Source of the DNA: Allomesorhizobium camelthorni
Lineage (GTDB): Bacteria > Pseudomonadota > Alphaproteobacteria > Rhizobiales > Rhizobiaceae
Assembly: GCF_011045125.1 (NCBI RefSeq)
Contig: NZ_JAAKZF010000011.1
Location: forward strand, 62,001-126,000
Reading direction: 5' to 3'
DNA length: 64,000 nucleotides
Below are positions 17,445 to 26,699 of this stretch, in pieces (the first letter of the stretch is position 1; every line of letters begins with the position of its first letter). A program made the translations under genes and the position numbers. The notes under the pieces are model-generated. The model searched no databases. It worked only from the letters and a program-made list of their open reading frames with translations, and was not told the DNA's origin.

Positions 17445-20400
17445 CTACTCCGCCGCCACGCTCATCCGCAGACGCTCCATCTCCTGGAGCGCACGGCGAT
17501 ACTCGACCGGCATCACTTTGCGGAATTTCGGCCGGTAGCTCGCCCAGTCCTCGAGGATTTCCTTGCCACGCGTCGAGCCCGTGTAGTGCACGTGGTTCGA
17601 GATGAGCAGATGGAGGCGCTCCTCGTCGTGGCTGGTCATATCGCCCGACACGTCGACGCGGCCCTTATGGTCGAGGTCGCCGCCATGGTGGTGCAGCTTC
17701 TCGAGCATGTCGTCTTCTTCGGGAACCGGTTCGAGTTCGACCATGGCCATGTTGCAGCGCTTGGCGAAATCGCCCGCTTCGTCGAGCACATAGGCGACGC
17801 CGCCCGACATGCCGGCCGCGAAATTGCGTCCGGTCTGGCCGATGACGACGACCACGCCGCCGGTCATATATTCGCAGCCGTGATCACCGACACCCTCGAC
17901 GACCGCGACGGCGCCCGAATTGCGCACGGCGAAGCGTTCGCCCGCGACGCCGCGGAAATAGCATTCGCCCTCGGTCGCGCCGTAGAGAACGGTGTTGCCG
18001 ACGATGATAGAATCCTCGGCGACGATCTTCGCATCGTCGGGCGGGCGGATGACGATGCGGCCGCCCGACAAGCCCTTGCCGACATAGTCGTTGCCGTCGC
18101 CGATCAGCTCGAACGAAATGCCGCGCGCCAGGAACGCGCCGAAGGACTGGCCGGCTGTGCCGGTCAGCTTCACCGAGATCGTGTCGTCGCGCAGCCCCTT
18201 GTGCTTGTAGCGCTTGGCCACCTCGCCCGAAAGCATGGCGCCCGTCGAGCGATCCACATTGCGGATGCCGACCTCGATCTTGACCGGCAGCTTCGATTCC
18301 AGCGCCGGCCTGGCGAGCTCGATCAGCTTGCGGTCGAGCACGTCGTCGATCGGATGCTTCTGGCGCTCGGTCCAGTGCGTCGCCTCGCGCGGCGCCTCGG
18401 GCTTGTAGAACACGCGGCTGAAGTCGAGGCCCTGGGCTTTCCAGTGCTCGATCACGGCCCGCTTTTCCAGGAGATCGGTATCGCCGACGATCTGGTCGAG
18501 ATGGGTGAAGCCCATTTCGGCCAGCAGCCCACGCACCTCTTCCGCGACATAGAAGAAGAAATTGATGACGTGCTCGGGCGTGCCCTTGAAGCGCTTGCGC
18601 AGCACCGGATCCTGGGTCGCGACGCCGACCGGGCAGGTGTTCAGATGGCACTTGCGCATCATGATGCAGCCGGCGGCAATCAGCGGCGCGGTGGAGAAAC
18701 CGAACTCGTCGGCGCCGAGCAGCGCGCCAATGATCACGTCGCGGCCGGTGCGCAGCCCGCCATCGACCTGAAGCGCCACTCGGCTGCGCAGATCGTTCAG
18801 CACCAGCGTCTGGTGCGTCTCGGCAAGGCCCATCTCCCAGGGTGAGCCGGCATGCTTCAGCGAGGTCAGCGGAGACGCACCGGTACCGCCATCATATCCG
18901 GAGATGGTTATATGGTCGGCGCGCGCCTTGGCGACGCCCGCGGCGACCGTGCCGACGCCCACTTCCGAGACCAGCTTGACCGAGACGTCGGCTTCTGGAT
19001 TGACGTTCTTCAGGTCGAAGATCAGCTGCGCCAGATCTTCGATCGAATAGATGTCGTGGTGCGGCGGCGGCGAGATCAGCCCGACGCCCGGCGTCGAATG
19101 GCGGACCTTGGCGATGGTCGCGTCGACCTTATGACCGGGCAACTGGCCGCCTTCGCCGGGCTTTGCGCCCTGCGCGACCTTGATCTGCATGACATCGGAG
19201 TTGACCAGATATTCCGCGGTCACGCCGAACCGTCCCGAGGCGACCTGCTTGATGGCCGAGCGCTCCGGATTCCGGCCGCCGCCGGGCAGCGGCAGGTAGC
19301 GGTCCGGCTCCTCGCCCCCCTCGCCGGTGTTCGACTTGCCGCCAATCTGGTTCATGGCGCGCGCCAGCGTGGTGTGCGCCTCTCTGGAAATCGAGCCGAA
19401 CGACATGGCGCCGGTCGAGAAGCGCTTGACGATCTCGGCCGCCGGCATGACCTCCTCGATCGGCACGGGCTTGCGCCCGGTCTCATCGGCGGTCTTGATC
19501 TTGAACAGGCCGCGAATGGTCTGCGCGCGCGCCGTGTGGCTGTCGATCTGGGCGGAATACTCCTTGAACGTGTCCCACGAACCCTGGCGCACGGCATGCT
19601 GCAGCGAGGCGACGGCGTCGGGCGACCAGATATGGGCCTCGCCGCGCATCCGGAACAGATATTCGCCGCCGACTTCCAGCGCGTTGCGCAGCACCGGGTC
19701 GTTGCCGAACGCGTCGTGATGCCGGCCGACCGTCTCGGCCGCGACCTCTTCGAGGCCGACGCCCTCGATCATCGTCGCGGTGCCGGTGAAGTACTTGTCG
19801 ACGAAATCGGTCCGCAGGCCGACGGCGTCGAAAATCTGCGCGCCGCAATAGGACTGATAGGTCGAGATGCCCATCTTGGACATGACCTTGAGGATGCCCT
19901 TGCCGATCGACTTTATGTAGCGCGAGACGACCTCGCTCGCATCGACCTCGGCCGGCATCTCGCCGCGCTTGTGCATGTCGAGCAGCGTGTCGAAGGCGAG
20001 ATAGGGGTTGATCGCCTCCGCGCCGTAGCCGGCGAGGCAGCAGAAATGATGGATCTCGCGCGGCTCGCCGGATTCGACCACGAGGCCGACGGAGGTGCGC
20101 AGCCCCTTGCGGATAAGGTGGTGATGGACCGCCGCCGTCGCCAGCAGCGCGGGAATGGCGATCCGATCCGGACCGACCTGGCGGTCCGACAGGATGATGA
20201 TGTTGTAGCCGCCGGCGACCGCCGCCTCGGCACGCTCGCACAGCCGCTCGACAGCGCCCTGCATGCCGGCGGCGCCTTCAGCCGTCGAATAGGTGACGTC
20301 GATCGTCTTGGTGTCGAACCTGTCCTCGGTGTGGCCGATCGAGCGGATCTTCTCGAGATCGGCATTGGTAAGGATCGGCTGACGCACTTCGAGCCGCTTG

Positions 20401-22148
20401 CGGCGCGACGAGCCGACGAGGTCGAAGATGTTCGGCCGCGGCCCGATGAAGGAGACGAGGCTCATCACCAGCTCCTCGCGGATTGGGTCGATCGGCGGAT
20501 TGGTGACCTGGGCGAAATTCTGCTTGAAATAGGTGTAGAGCAGCTTCGACCGGTCCGACATCGCCGAAATCGGCGTGTCGGTGCCCATGGAACCAACCGC
20601 CTCCTGGCCCGTCGTCGCCATTGGCGACATCAGCAGCTTCACGTCTTCCTGCGTGTACCCGAACGCCTGCTGGCGATCGAGCAACGTCACATCCTTGCGC
20701 AGCGCGCGCGGCTCGACCGGCTTCAGCTCTTCAAGGATGAGCTGCGTGTTGGAGAGCCACTTCTTATAGGGGTGCTTGCCCGCGATCTCCGACTTGATCT
20801 CCTCGTCGGAAATGATCCGCCCCTTCACGAGGTCGATCAGGAGCATCTTGCCGGGCTGCAGCCGCCACTTCTTGACGATCTTTTCCTCCGGCACGGTGAA
20901 CGCGCCGGCTTCCGACGCCATGATGACCCGGTCGTCGTCGGTCACGATATAGCGAGCGGGGCGCAGGCCGTTGCGGTCGAGCGTCGCGCCGATCTGCCGG
21001 CCGTCGGTAAAGGCAACGGCGGCGGGGCCGTCCCACGGCTCCATCAGGGCCGCGTGGTATTCGTAGAACGCCTTGCGGTCTTCATCCATGAGCTTGTTGC
21101 CGGCCCAGGCTTCCGGGATCAGCATCATCATGGAATGCGCGAGCGAATAGCCGCCCTGGAACAGGAATTCGAGCGCATTGTCGAAGCAGGCGGTGTCCGA
21201 TTGCCCTTCATAGGAGATCGGCCATAGCTTGGAGATATTGTTGCCGAACAGTTCGGAATCGACCGACGCCTGGCGCGCCGCCATCCAGTTGTTGTTGCCG
21301 CGCACCGTGTTGATTTCGCCGTTATGCGCGACCATGCGGTAGGGATGCGCCAGCTTCCACGACGGGAAGGTGTTGGTCGAAAAACGCTGGTGGACGAGGA
21401 TCAGCGCCGTCTCGAAGCGCGGATCGCTGAGGTCCTTGTAGTAGGAGCTGACCTGGTAGGCCAGGAACATGCCCTTGTAGACGATGGTGCGCGCCGACAG
21501 CGACACACAGTAGGCGCCTATGTCGCGATTGTCGTTCTCGGCGTAGATACGGCCGGAGATCACCTTGCGCAGGAGATAGAGCCGCGCCTCGTACTCTTCG
21601 TCATCGTCAATGTCGGGCGTGCGGCCGATAAAAACCTGGCGGTGGTACGGCTCGGCGGCCGCAATATCGGGCGCCTTGGACAGCGAGGAATTGTCGACCG
21701 GCACGTCGCGAAAACCGATCAGCGGCAGGCCTTCCGACTGCGCCGACTCGGCGATGATCTCGTCGATGTGCGCACGCATCGCCGCGTCCTGCGGCATGAA
21801 CCAGTGGCCGACGCCATACTGCCCGGCTGGCGGCAGTTCGATGCCCTGCCTGGCCATTTCCTCGCGAAAGAAGCGGTCGGGAATCTGCACCAGCACGCCG
21901 GCCCCGTCGCCCATCAGCGGATCCGAGCCTACGGCGCCGCGATGCGTCAGGTTCTGCAGCATGGCCAGACCGTCCTCGACGATCTGGTGCGACTTCACGC
22001 CCTTCATCTGCGCGATGAAGCCGACGCCGCATGCATCATGCTCGTTACGGGGATTGTAGAGGCCATGCTCGATGGCGCGTTTGACGGCGACGGCTTTCGT
22101 CTGCGCGGGGGCGGTCTGCTCCGTCGTCACAGATGAAATGTCCATCAT
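17445..22148 (-). CDS. gltB: Glutamate synthase large subunit
   Basis: This 1567-residue protein is the alpha subunit of NADPH-glutamate synthase. A short propeptide ends before Cys40 (HDACGVGF), the N-terminal nucleophile of the glutaminase domain. The central and FMN-binding synthase domains follow ([33 protein letters not shown]), with Fe-S cysteines in [19 protein letters not shown] and a C-terminal beta-helix domain rich in glycine. It releases ammonia from glutamine and channels it to 2-oxoglutarate. GGAGGAAGG precedes the first of two ATG codons. gltD follows after the inserted toxin-antitoxin pair. Confidence 0.97.
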   Translation of the reverse strand: MMDISSVTTEQTAPAQTKAVAVKRAIEHGLYNPRNEHDACGVGFIAQMKGVKSHQIVEDGLAMLQNLTHRGAVGSDPLMGDGAGVLVQIPDRFFREEMARQGIELPPAGQYGVGHWFMPQDAAMRAHIDEIIAESAQSEGLPLIGFRDVPVDNSSLSKAPDIAAAEPYHRQVFIGRTPDIDDDEEYEARLYLLRKVISGRIYAENDNRDIGAYCVSLSARTIVYKGMFLAYQVSSYYKDLSDPRFETALILVHQRFSTNTFPSWKLAHPYRMVAHNGEINTVRGNNNWMAARQASVDSELFGNNISKLWPISYEGQSDTACFDNALEFLFQGGYSLAHSMMMLIPEAWAGNKLMDEDRKAFYEYHAALMEPWDGPAAVAFTDGRQIGATLDRNGLRPARYIVTDDDRVIMASEAGAFTVPEEKIVKKWRLQPGKMLLIDLVKGRIISDEEIKSEIAGKHPYKKWLSNTQLILEELKPVEPRALRKDVTLLDRQQAFGYTQEDVKLLMSPMATTGQEAVGSMGTDTPISAMSDRSKLLYTYFKQNFAQVTNPPIDPIREELVMSLVSFIGPRPNIFDLVGSSRRKRLEVRQPILTNADLEKIRSIGHTEDRFDTKTIDVTYSTAEGAAGMQGAVERLCERAEAAVAGGYNIIILSDRQVGPDRIAIPALLATAAVHHHLIRKGLRTSVGLVVESGEPREIHHFCCLAGYGAEAINPYLAFDTLLDMHKRGEMPAEVDASEVVSRYIKSIGKGILKVMSKMGISTYQSYCGAQIFDAVGLRTDFVDKYFTGTATMIEGVGLEEVAAETVGRHHDAFGNDPVLRNALEVGGEYLFRMRGEAHIWSPDAVASLQHAVRQGSWDTFKEYSAQIDSHTARAQTIRGLFKIKTADETGRKPVPIEEVMPAAEIVKRFSTGAMSFGSISREAHTTLARAMNQIGGKSNTGEGGEEPDRYLPLPGGGRNPERSAIKQVASGRFGVTAEYLVNSDVMQIKVAQGAKPGEGGQLPGHKVDATIAKVRHSTPGVGLISPPPHHDIYSIEDLAQLIFDLKNVNPEADVSVKLVSEVGVGTVAAGVAKARADHITISGYDGGTGASPLTSLKHAGSPWEMGLAETHQTLVLNDLRSRVALQVDGGLRTGRDVIIGALLGADEFGFSTAPLIAAGCIMMRKCHLNTCPVGVATQDPVLRKRFKGTPEHVINFFFYVAEEVRGLLAEMGFTHLDQIVGDTDLLEKRAVIEHWKAQGLDFSRVFYKPEAPREATHWTERQKHPIDDVLDRKLIELARPALESKLPVKIEVGIRNVDRSTGAMLSGEVAKRYKHKGLRDDTISVKLTGTAGQSFGAFLARGISFELIGDGNDYVGKGLSGGRIVIRPPDDAKIVAEDSIIVGNTVLYGATEGECYFRGVAGERFAVRNSGAVAVVEGVGDHGCEYMTGGVVVVIGQTGRNFAAGMSGGVAYVLDEAGDFAKRCNMAMVELEPVPEEDDMLEKLHHHGGDLDHKGRVDVSGDMTSHDEERLHLLISNHVHYTGSTRGKEILEDWASYRPKFRKVMPVEYRRALQEMERLRMSVAAE

Positions 22149-22615
22149 CGTCCTTCCTCCGTTTTTGCCTCGCGCGCCGCTTCATCGCAGTGCCTGACGG
22201 CGCCCGACGAGCGGAAATGTTACGAAATTCGGCGAAAACATCCGGACAAGCCAGATGATTTTCGCCTGTTGCGGCGCCGTCACCGCCTGTCGATATTCCG
22301 GCGCCACCCGCAGCGGCAGCCGGACAAGCGCGATCATACGCCAAATCCAGCACACATTGCGAAGATAAATACGACAGCACTGCTGTCCTAAATTTCTTAT
22401 GTCAGAATTTTCCCGGTGAAACAAGACCGATTTGCAAACATCTTGACGTATGCGCGACATAAAATTTCGCCTCACGGCAGATATAGGTAACTTTCAGCCA
22501 TCTCCACTGCGGCAATATGCGGTCCGGCGCGGATGGGGCAACCGGCCTCTTGAACTCCGGCTGCAAAACCGGTGAATGTCGCATCGCCTTTAATCCTTGA
22601 TCATTTGGACAGAAA
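22149..22615. promoter_or_regulatory. Divergent regulatory region gltB / ltaE, with a perfect 15-bp palindrome
   Basis: No convincing gene lies in these 467 bases. GACAGCA at 22373-22379 and TGCTGTC at 22381-22387 form a perfect palindrome around one base, set in an AT-rich stretch about 225 bases before the gltB start. It is a candidate operator for the nitrogen-assimilation gene. A TTGACG at 22443-22448 on the plus strand lacks a good partner -10. I did not find a riboswitch or a tRNA here. Confidence 0.45.
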
Positions 22616-23665
22616 ATGATTTTCGCATCAGACAATTGGGCCGGCGCGCACCCAAATATCGCCGCCGGACTTTCGGCCCACGCTTCCGGCTACGACCCGG
22701 CCTATGGCGATGGCGCGCTTGACCGGGCGGTCGCCCAACGGTTCAACGAGATTTTCGAACGCGAGGTGGCCGTTTTCTTTGTCGCCACGGGCAGCGCCGC
22801 CAATTCGCTGGCGCTGGCATCGCTGGCACGGCCGGGCGGCATCACATTCTGCCACCGGGAGGCCCATATTCTCGAGGATGAATGCGGCGCTCCCGAATAT
22901 CTGACCGGCGGCGCGCGCCTTCGCGCCGTGGACGGCCGGCTTGGCAAGATGGATCCAGGCGAGCTGAAGGCCACGATCAATCATTTCGTGCCGGACTTCG
23001 TGCATGCCGGCCAGCCTATGGCCGTTTCGATCACGCAGGCGACCGAGGTCGGAACCCTGTACGGCCTCGACGAGATCGCTGCGATCTCATCGATCGCAAG
23101 GGAGTACGGCCTGCCGCTGCACATGGACGGCGCCCGCTTCGCCAATGCGCTGGTGGCGCTCGATGCGACGCCGGCAGAAATGACCTGGAAGCGCGGCGTC
23201 GACATCGTTTCTTTCGGCGGCACCAAGAACGGCTGCTGGTGCGCCGAGGCGGTGGTACTGTTCGACACCGGGCGAGCGAGGGATTTTTCGTTCATACGCA
23301 AGCGCGCCGCGCAGCTATTCTCCAAGTCGCGCTTCATCGCCGCGCAGTTCGACGCCTATTTCAGGGACGGGCTCTGGCTAGAAACGGCGCGGCACGCAAA
23401 TGCGATGACCAGTCGCCTCGCGGCGCGCGTCGAAGCGTCGTCCAGGGTCCGGGTCGCCTGGGAGCCGCAGGCCAACGAACTCTTCGCGATCATGAGCAAG
23501 GATCTGGCGGAGAGATTGACCGCCGCGGGCGCGGTCTTCCATCCCTGGAACACGCCGCACGGATACGCAGGCGCCATCGGCGACGACGAGACGATATGCC
23601 GGTTCGTCACCAGCTTCGCCACGACGGCCGAGGACGTTGACCGCTTCGGCGAACTGATCGCATAA
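22616..23665 (+). CDS. ltaE: Low-specificity L-threonine aldolase
   Basis: This 349-residue protein is a PLP-dependent beta-eliminating aldolase that splits L-threonine or allo-threonine to glycine and acetaldehyde. Family marks are DNWAGAHP at the start, the PLP-stacking GSAANSLAL, HMDGARFANA (Asp binding the pyridine N) and the Schiff-base lysine in SFGGTKNG (K204). The length is normal. It is transcribed away from gltB and converges with the hsp20 gene. Confidence 0.92.
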   Translation: MIFASDNWAGAHPNIAAGLSAHASGYDPAYGDGALDRAVAQRFNEIFEREVAVFFVATGSAANSLALASLARPGGITFCHREAHILEDECGAPEYLTGGARLRAVDGRLGKMDPGELKATINHFVPDFVHAGQPMAVSITQATEVGTLYGLDEIAAISSIAREYGLPLHMDGARFANALVALDATPAEMTWKRGVDIVSFGGTKNGCWCAEAVVLFDTGRARDFSFIRKRAAQLFSKSRFIAAQFDAYFRDGLWLETARHANAMTSRLAARVEASSRVRVAWEPQANELFAIMSKDLAERLTAAGAVFHPWNTPHGYAGAIGDDETICRFVTSFATTAEDVDRFGELIA

Positions 23666-23689
23666 AAATGCGGCGCCCGGAGGCGCCGC
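23663..23689 (-). terminator. Intrinsic terminator of the hsp20 gene
   Basis: GCGGCGCC at 23670-23677 and GGCGCCGC at 23682-23689 form an 8-bp perfect stem with loop CGGA. Read on the minus strand, the stem is followed by ATTTTTATG, a T-run that suits the hsp20 transcript ending at 23710. The T-run overlaps the stop codon of the convergent ltaE gene; the stem could also slow plus-strand transcription. Confidence 0.8.
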
Positions 23690-23709
23690 TATTCGCTTGG
23701 GAGGAGCGA

Positions 23710-24180
23710 TTATTTGGTGGTCGTGGCCTCGATCTGCTTGGCGGCCTTGGCAGGCGCCGTAGCGATCGCGATCTTGCGCGGCTTCATCTCCTCGGGAACG
23801 TTGCGCTTCAGGTCGATGTGAAGCAGGCCGTTCTTGAGGAAGGCGCCGTTGACCTCGACATGGTCGGCAAGCTGGAAGCGGCGCTCGAAGGCGCGCGAGG
23901 CAATGCCGCGATAGAGGACTTCAGAGCCCTCGCCATTGCCTTCATCCTTCCGCTCGCCCTTGACGCTCAGCACGTTGCGATGCGCCTCGATGGCGATTTC
24001 GTCTTCGGCAAAGCCGGCGACAGCCATCGAAATGCGGTAGGCGTCTTCACCGGTCCGCTCGATATTGTAGGGCGGATAGGTCTGGCCGTTGTCCGGCTGG
24101 GCAAGCGAGTCCAGCATCGTGAAAAGCCGGTCGAAGCCGACGGTCGAACGATAGAGGGGCGAAAAATCAACGTGACGCAT
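23710..24180 (-). CDS. Small heat-shock protein (Hsp20/IbpA class)
   Basis: This 156-residue protein is an alpha-crystallin type chaperone of the rhizobial class A kind. It starts MRHVDFSPLYRSTVGFDRL, has the crystallin core from about residue 35 (YNIERTGEDAYRISMAVAGF, then YRGIASRAFERRFQLADHVEV and LLHIDLKRNVPEE), and a C-terminal PRKIAI motif that fits the IxI assembly motif. It holds unfolding proteins during heat stress. ATG 24180 has AGGAG 8 bases upstream, and this site takes part in a thermometer-like hairpin. A longer open frame upstream is untranslated leader. Confidence 0.93.
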   Translation of the reverse strand: MRHVDFSPLYRSTVGFDRLFTMLDSLAQPDNGQTYPPYNIERTGEDAYRISMAVAGFAEDEIAIEAHRNVLSVKGERKDEGNGEGSEVLYRGIASRAFERRFQLADHVEVNGAFLKNGLLHIDLKRNVPEEMKPRKIAIATAPAKAAKQIEATTTK

Positions 24181-24279
24181 GGTCTGTTCTCCTGTTGAGC
24201 AACACTGTTTGCGTTTTGGCCCGGTGCAAACCCTTGAGCGGCGTATCGCATGGACCAGCGGCCCCGTTTCGGCGGCCAC
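24181..24279 (-). promoter_or_regulatory. ROSE-like RNA thermometer in the hsp20 leader
   Basis: Read 5' to 3' on the minus strand, the leader ends with TTGCT (24202-24198), a 4-base loop, then the ribosome site AGGAG (24193-24189). This is the ROSE signature, in which UUGCU masks AGGAG through a weak helix with one G-G mismatch that melts on heating. Just upstream, GTTTGC (24231-24226) and GCAAAC (24212-24207) make a further hairpin. The distance from the predicted start of transcription, about 99 bases, fits known ROSE leaders of rhizobial small heat-shock genes. Confidence 0.8.
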
Positions 24280-24285
24280 ATCGAT

Positions 24286-24315
24286 AATCTGGGAAGCGAA
24301 AAAGGCCGTTTCAAG
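24286..24315 (-). promoter_or_regulatory. Heat-shock sigma-32 (RpoH) promoter of hsp20
   Basis: On the minus strand, CTTGAAA (24315-24309) and CCCAGATT (24293-24286) are separated by 15 bases. They resemble the RpoH consensus CTTGAAA with CCCCATNT at 11-16 bases. The predicted start of transcription near 24279 gives the ROSE-like leader about 99 bases of length. Promoter and thermometer would provide two layers of heat control. Confidence 0.7.
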
Positions 24316-24503
24316 GGTTTCTGACCCGGGAATAATCCGCGGCGGGCAGCGTGCTCGAAACATGAACGCAGGATGAACCGCGGCTTCGGCAAGCGTTCAG
24401 ACGACATTTGTTAAATTTGCATTCGAGATCAGGTTCGGCGATGCGCCGGTGCGCATCGCGACGAAGCCGAGCCGGGTGTAACGTCCCTTCCTCCCGGATC
24501 GAC

Positions 24504-24540
24504 AGAGACCGGAAGCCAGCGCAAGCAGCTTCCGGTCTCT
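24504..24540. other. Perfect 13-bp stem-loop in the hsp20/hydrolase divergent region
   Basis: AGAGACCGGAAGC at 24504-24516 pairs perfectly with GCTTCCGGTCTCT at 24528-24540 around an 11-base loop, then TCTGTT follows. It lies between the hsp20 promoter and the hydrolase gene, where no known upstream transcript needs ending. It could end a small RNA starting nearby or serve as an operator; no function can be assigned. Confidence 0.55.
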
Positions 24541-24643
24541 TCTGTTACCGGATCTGTTCCCGGATTTTCTTTGCTTTTGCCCGTCATGATTCTATCACCT
24601 TGGCAGCGCTGTCGCTTTCGGCGCGCCGAGAGCGAAGTGGACG

Positions 24644-25594
24644 ATGAGCACTCCTTTCCATGAACTTGCCGGCAATCCGGTACCGGAAAACGCCACCGCC
24701 GGGTTTTTTACGGCCAGCGACGGCAAGGTGCTCCGCCACGCCTTTTTTCCAACCTCGGCGCGTCCCTTCAAGGGCACGGTCGTTCTGCTGCCCGGCCGCA
24801 ACGAGTGCATCGAGAAGTATTTCGAGACGATCCGCGACCTGACCGCGCGCGGCCTTGCCGTGGCGACCCTCGACTGGCGCGGCCAGGGCGCTTCCGACCG
24901 GCTGATCAAGGATCCGCAGCGCGGCTATGTGCGCACCTTCTTCGATTACGCCAACGATCTTGACCAGTTCTTCACCGAGTTCGTGTTGCCCGACTGCCGC
25001 GGCCCTTACTACGTGCTCGCCCATTCGGCCGGAGCGCTGGTGGCGCTTCTGGCGGCGCCCTCGCTGGCCAACCGCGTCAGCCGCATGGTGTTGATCGCAC
25101 CCTTCCTGATGGTGACCGGCACGTCGCTGACGCTTCCGACCATCCGCCGCCTGGCGATGGCGCTTTATTATCTCGGACTGGGCCGGCTCTACGTCACCGG
25201 CGGCCCGCGCCCGCTGCAACGATACCCGTTCGCCTCCAACAAGCTTACGTCCGACCCGGCCCGCTACGCGCGAAACTGCGAGCTTTACGAGGCTTATCCG
25301 CATCTGGGACTGGGCGGCCCGACGGTGGCGTGGATCCGCGCGGCGGCCGAGGCCTCGGCAACGGTCCAGGATCCGGACTTCATCGCGAAAATCCAGACGC
25401 CGATCCTGATCATCGCGGCGGGAGCAGACGAGGTGGTGGCCAACCGGCCGATCGAGGATCTGGCGCGGAGGCTGCGCAACGGCTCGCTGCTGACCATCGA
25501 CGGCGCCCGCCACGAAATCCTGCAGGAAGCCGACATTTTCCGCGAGCAGTTCTTCGCCGCTTTCGATGCTTTCATTCCGGGGAGCGGCGGCTGA
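24644..25594 (+). CDS. Alpha/beta hydrolase (lysophospholipase/PldB-like)
   Basis: This 316-residue protein has an alpha/beta-hydrolase fold with the nucleophile in AHSAGA (S128), the oxyanion region LLPGRNECIEKYFE, a LDWRGQGASDR strand-loop typical of monoglyceride lipase/lysophospholipase L2 proteins, and probable acid and base residues in AGADEVV and GARHEIL. It probably hydrolyses lysophospholipids or monoacylglycerols. No signal peptide is seen, so it acts in the cytoplasm or at the inner membrane. It converges with hisN, 3 bases apart. Confidence 0.85.
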   Translation: MSTPFHELAGNPVPENATAGFFTASDGKVLRHAFFPTSARPFKGTVVLLPGRNECIEKYFETIRDLTARGLAVATLDWRGQGASDRLIKDPQRGYVRTFFDYANDLDQFFTEFVLPDCRGPYYVLAHSAGALVALLAAPSLANRVSRMVLIAPFLMVTGTSLTLPTIRRLAMALYYLGLGRLYVTGGPRPLQRYPFASNKLTSDPARYARNCELYEAYPHLGLGGPTVAWIRAAAEASATVQDPDFIAKIQTPILIIAAGADEVVANRPIEDLARRLRNGSLLTIDGARHEILQEADIFREQFFAAFDAFIPGSGG

Positions 25595-25597
25595 AGA

Positions 25598-26389
25598 TCA
25601 GCCCCGGTGCAGCAGTTCCAGCGCCGCGTCGTGCAGCTTCGGCGAGCCGGCGGCGACGATCTCGCCGCCATTCTCGGCCGGTCCGCCGTCCCAATTGGTG
25701 ATCTTGCCGCCGGCCCGCTCGATGATCGGGATCAGCGCCACGATGTCGTAGGCCTGCAGGCCGACCTCGACGACGAGGTCGATATGGCCGGCCGCGAGCA
25801 TGGCGTAGGCGTAGCAGTCTGTCCCGTAGCGCGACAGTTGGACCGCAGCCTCCAGCCGGTTGTAGGATTCGCGCCGGCCGCCAAGGAACAGCGCCGGCGT
25901 CGTCGTGCACAAAGTCGCCTGCGCAAGCGCATCCACCTTGCGCGTCGCCAGCTTGCGGGCGCCGCCAGGGCCTTCATAGAAGGCGCCGCCACTGTCGGCG
26001 CGGAAAAGCTCGCCGATGAAGGGCTGCGACATCATGCCGGCCACCGCGTCGCCGTCGACGGTGAGGCCGACCAGCGTGCCCCAGAGCGGAACGCCTGAAA
26101 TGAAGGAGCGCGTGCCGTCGATCGGATCGATGACCCAGATGTGGCTGCTCGCGGCATTCTCGGAACCGAATTCCTCGCCCAGTATCCCATGGTCGGGATA
26201 TTCTTCCCGGATGACCGCACGGATCGCCTGCTCTGCCCGCTGGTCCGCTTCGGTGACCGGGTCGAAGCCGCCTGAAAGCTTGTTGGAGACCGCCCCCCGG
26301 CCGCGAAAGCGCGGCAGGGTCTCGGCGGCGGCAGCCTCGGCGACACGCCGCATGAACTCGGCCGAAATCTTCAAAATCCCGTCTCCCAA
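25598..26389 (-). CDS. hisN: Histidinol-phosphatase, inositol-monophosphatase family
   Basis: This 263-residue protein is a Mg2+-dependent phosphatase of the IMPase fold with GEEFGSE, the metal-binding WVIDPIDGTRSFISG block and YDIVALIPIIERAGG near the C-terminus. The sequence features and the adjacent small RNA suit the HisN branch, which removes phosphate from histidinol phosphate. A SuhB-like inositol phosphatase is the alternative. The gene is divergent from the mmgR/suhB-like small RNA, the arrangement that gave that RNA its suhB name. Confidence 0.85.
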   Translation of the reverse strand: MGDGILKISAEFMRRVAEAAAAETLPRFRGRGAVSNKLSGGFDPVTEADQRAEQAIRAVIREEYPDHGILGEEFGSENAASSHIWVIDPIDGTRSFISGVPLWGTLVGLTVDGDAVAGMMSQPFIGELFRADSGGAFYEGPGGARKLATRKVDALAQATLCTTTPALFLGGRRESYNRLEAAVQLSRYGTDCYAYAMLAAGHIDLVVEVGLQAYDIVALIPIIERAGGKITNWDGGPAENGGEIVAAGSPKLHDAALELLHRG

Positions 26390-26488
26390 GGGCCAGCGAC
26401 GCCCGAATCACTTTGGCCGACTATAGCCCTGCTTCTGTCGATTCAGGCCCATTTCCGCAGGTTAACCGGGCAATTTGGCGCGTTTTTG

Positions 26489-26506
26489 TGTTGCGCGAGC
26501 GCAACA
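26489..26506. other. Short perfect hairpin upstream of hisN
   Basis: TGTTGCGC and GCGCAACA form an 8-bp perfect stem around GA, with T-rich flanks on both sides (GTTTTTG before and TTTTG after). It lies about 100 bases before hisN and could be an operator or a transcription block between hisN and the small-RNA promoter. Confidence 0.45.
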
Positions 26507-26564
26507 TTTTGAGGCAAATTCCCCGATCTCCACATCAATATGAATTAATTATTCATGTATGCGC

Positions 26565-26592
26565 TTGACATTTGTGCAGCGCACAATAAATT
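26565..26592 (+). promoter_or_regulatory. Promoter of the small RNA with a palindrome filling the spacer
   Basis: TTGACA (26565-26570) and TAAATT (26587-26592) are separated by 16 bases. The spacer contains TTGTGC-AGC-GCACAA (26572-26586), a perfect inverted repeat directly between the -35 and -10 boxes, so a bound regulator would block RNA polymerase. Transcription would begin near 26599. Confidence 0.7.
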
Positions 26593-26598
26593 TTCAGT

Positions 26599-26682
26599 CG
26601 GACAGGTTCTCCTGTCTATGCCCTCCTTGGGCGTTTCCTCCCTAGACTTCGACCGCGTTGTGCGAACAACGCGGTTTTTTTT
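26599..26682 (+). ncRNA. mmgR: mmgR/suhB-family trans-acting small RNA
   Basis: The predicted RNA of about 84 bases begins with a hairpin GACAGG-TTCT-CCTGTC (26601-26616), then GCCC-TCCTT-GGGC (26620-26632), an unpaired pyrimidine stretch TTTCCTCCCTAG suited to pairing with ribosome sites, and a strong terminator ACCGCGTTGT-GCGA-ACAACGCGGT with eight T. Size, the CCCTCCTTGGGCG loop, the CCTCCC stretch and the location beside hisN all fit the rhizobial MmgR (suhB motif) family. In Sinorhizobium meliloti MmgR limits polyhydroxybutyrate granule storage. The targets in this strain are unknown. Confidence 0.85.
26652..26682 (+). terminator. Intrinsic terminator of the small RNA
   Basis: A 10-bp perfect stem (26652-26661 with 26666-26675) around loop GCGA is followed by a T-run to 26682. 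It has no upstream coding gene on the plus strand, which is itself evidence for the small RNA. Confidence 0.92.
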
Positions 26683-26699
26683 GGCCGCGGATGCGCCGG

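Noticed and set aside
18852-21227. Long open frame (791 codons) on the strand opposite gltB
   Set aside because: Arginine/aspartate-rich composition typical of antisense frames in high-GC DNA; gltB is complete and conserved on the other strand.
22540-22580. tRNA-Cys-like anticodon arm (GGCTGCAAAACCGG)
   Set aside because: No acceptor stem or T arm can be built around it.
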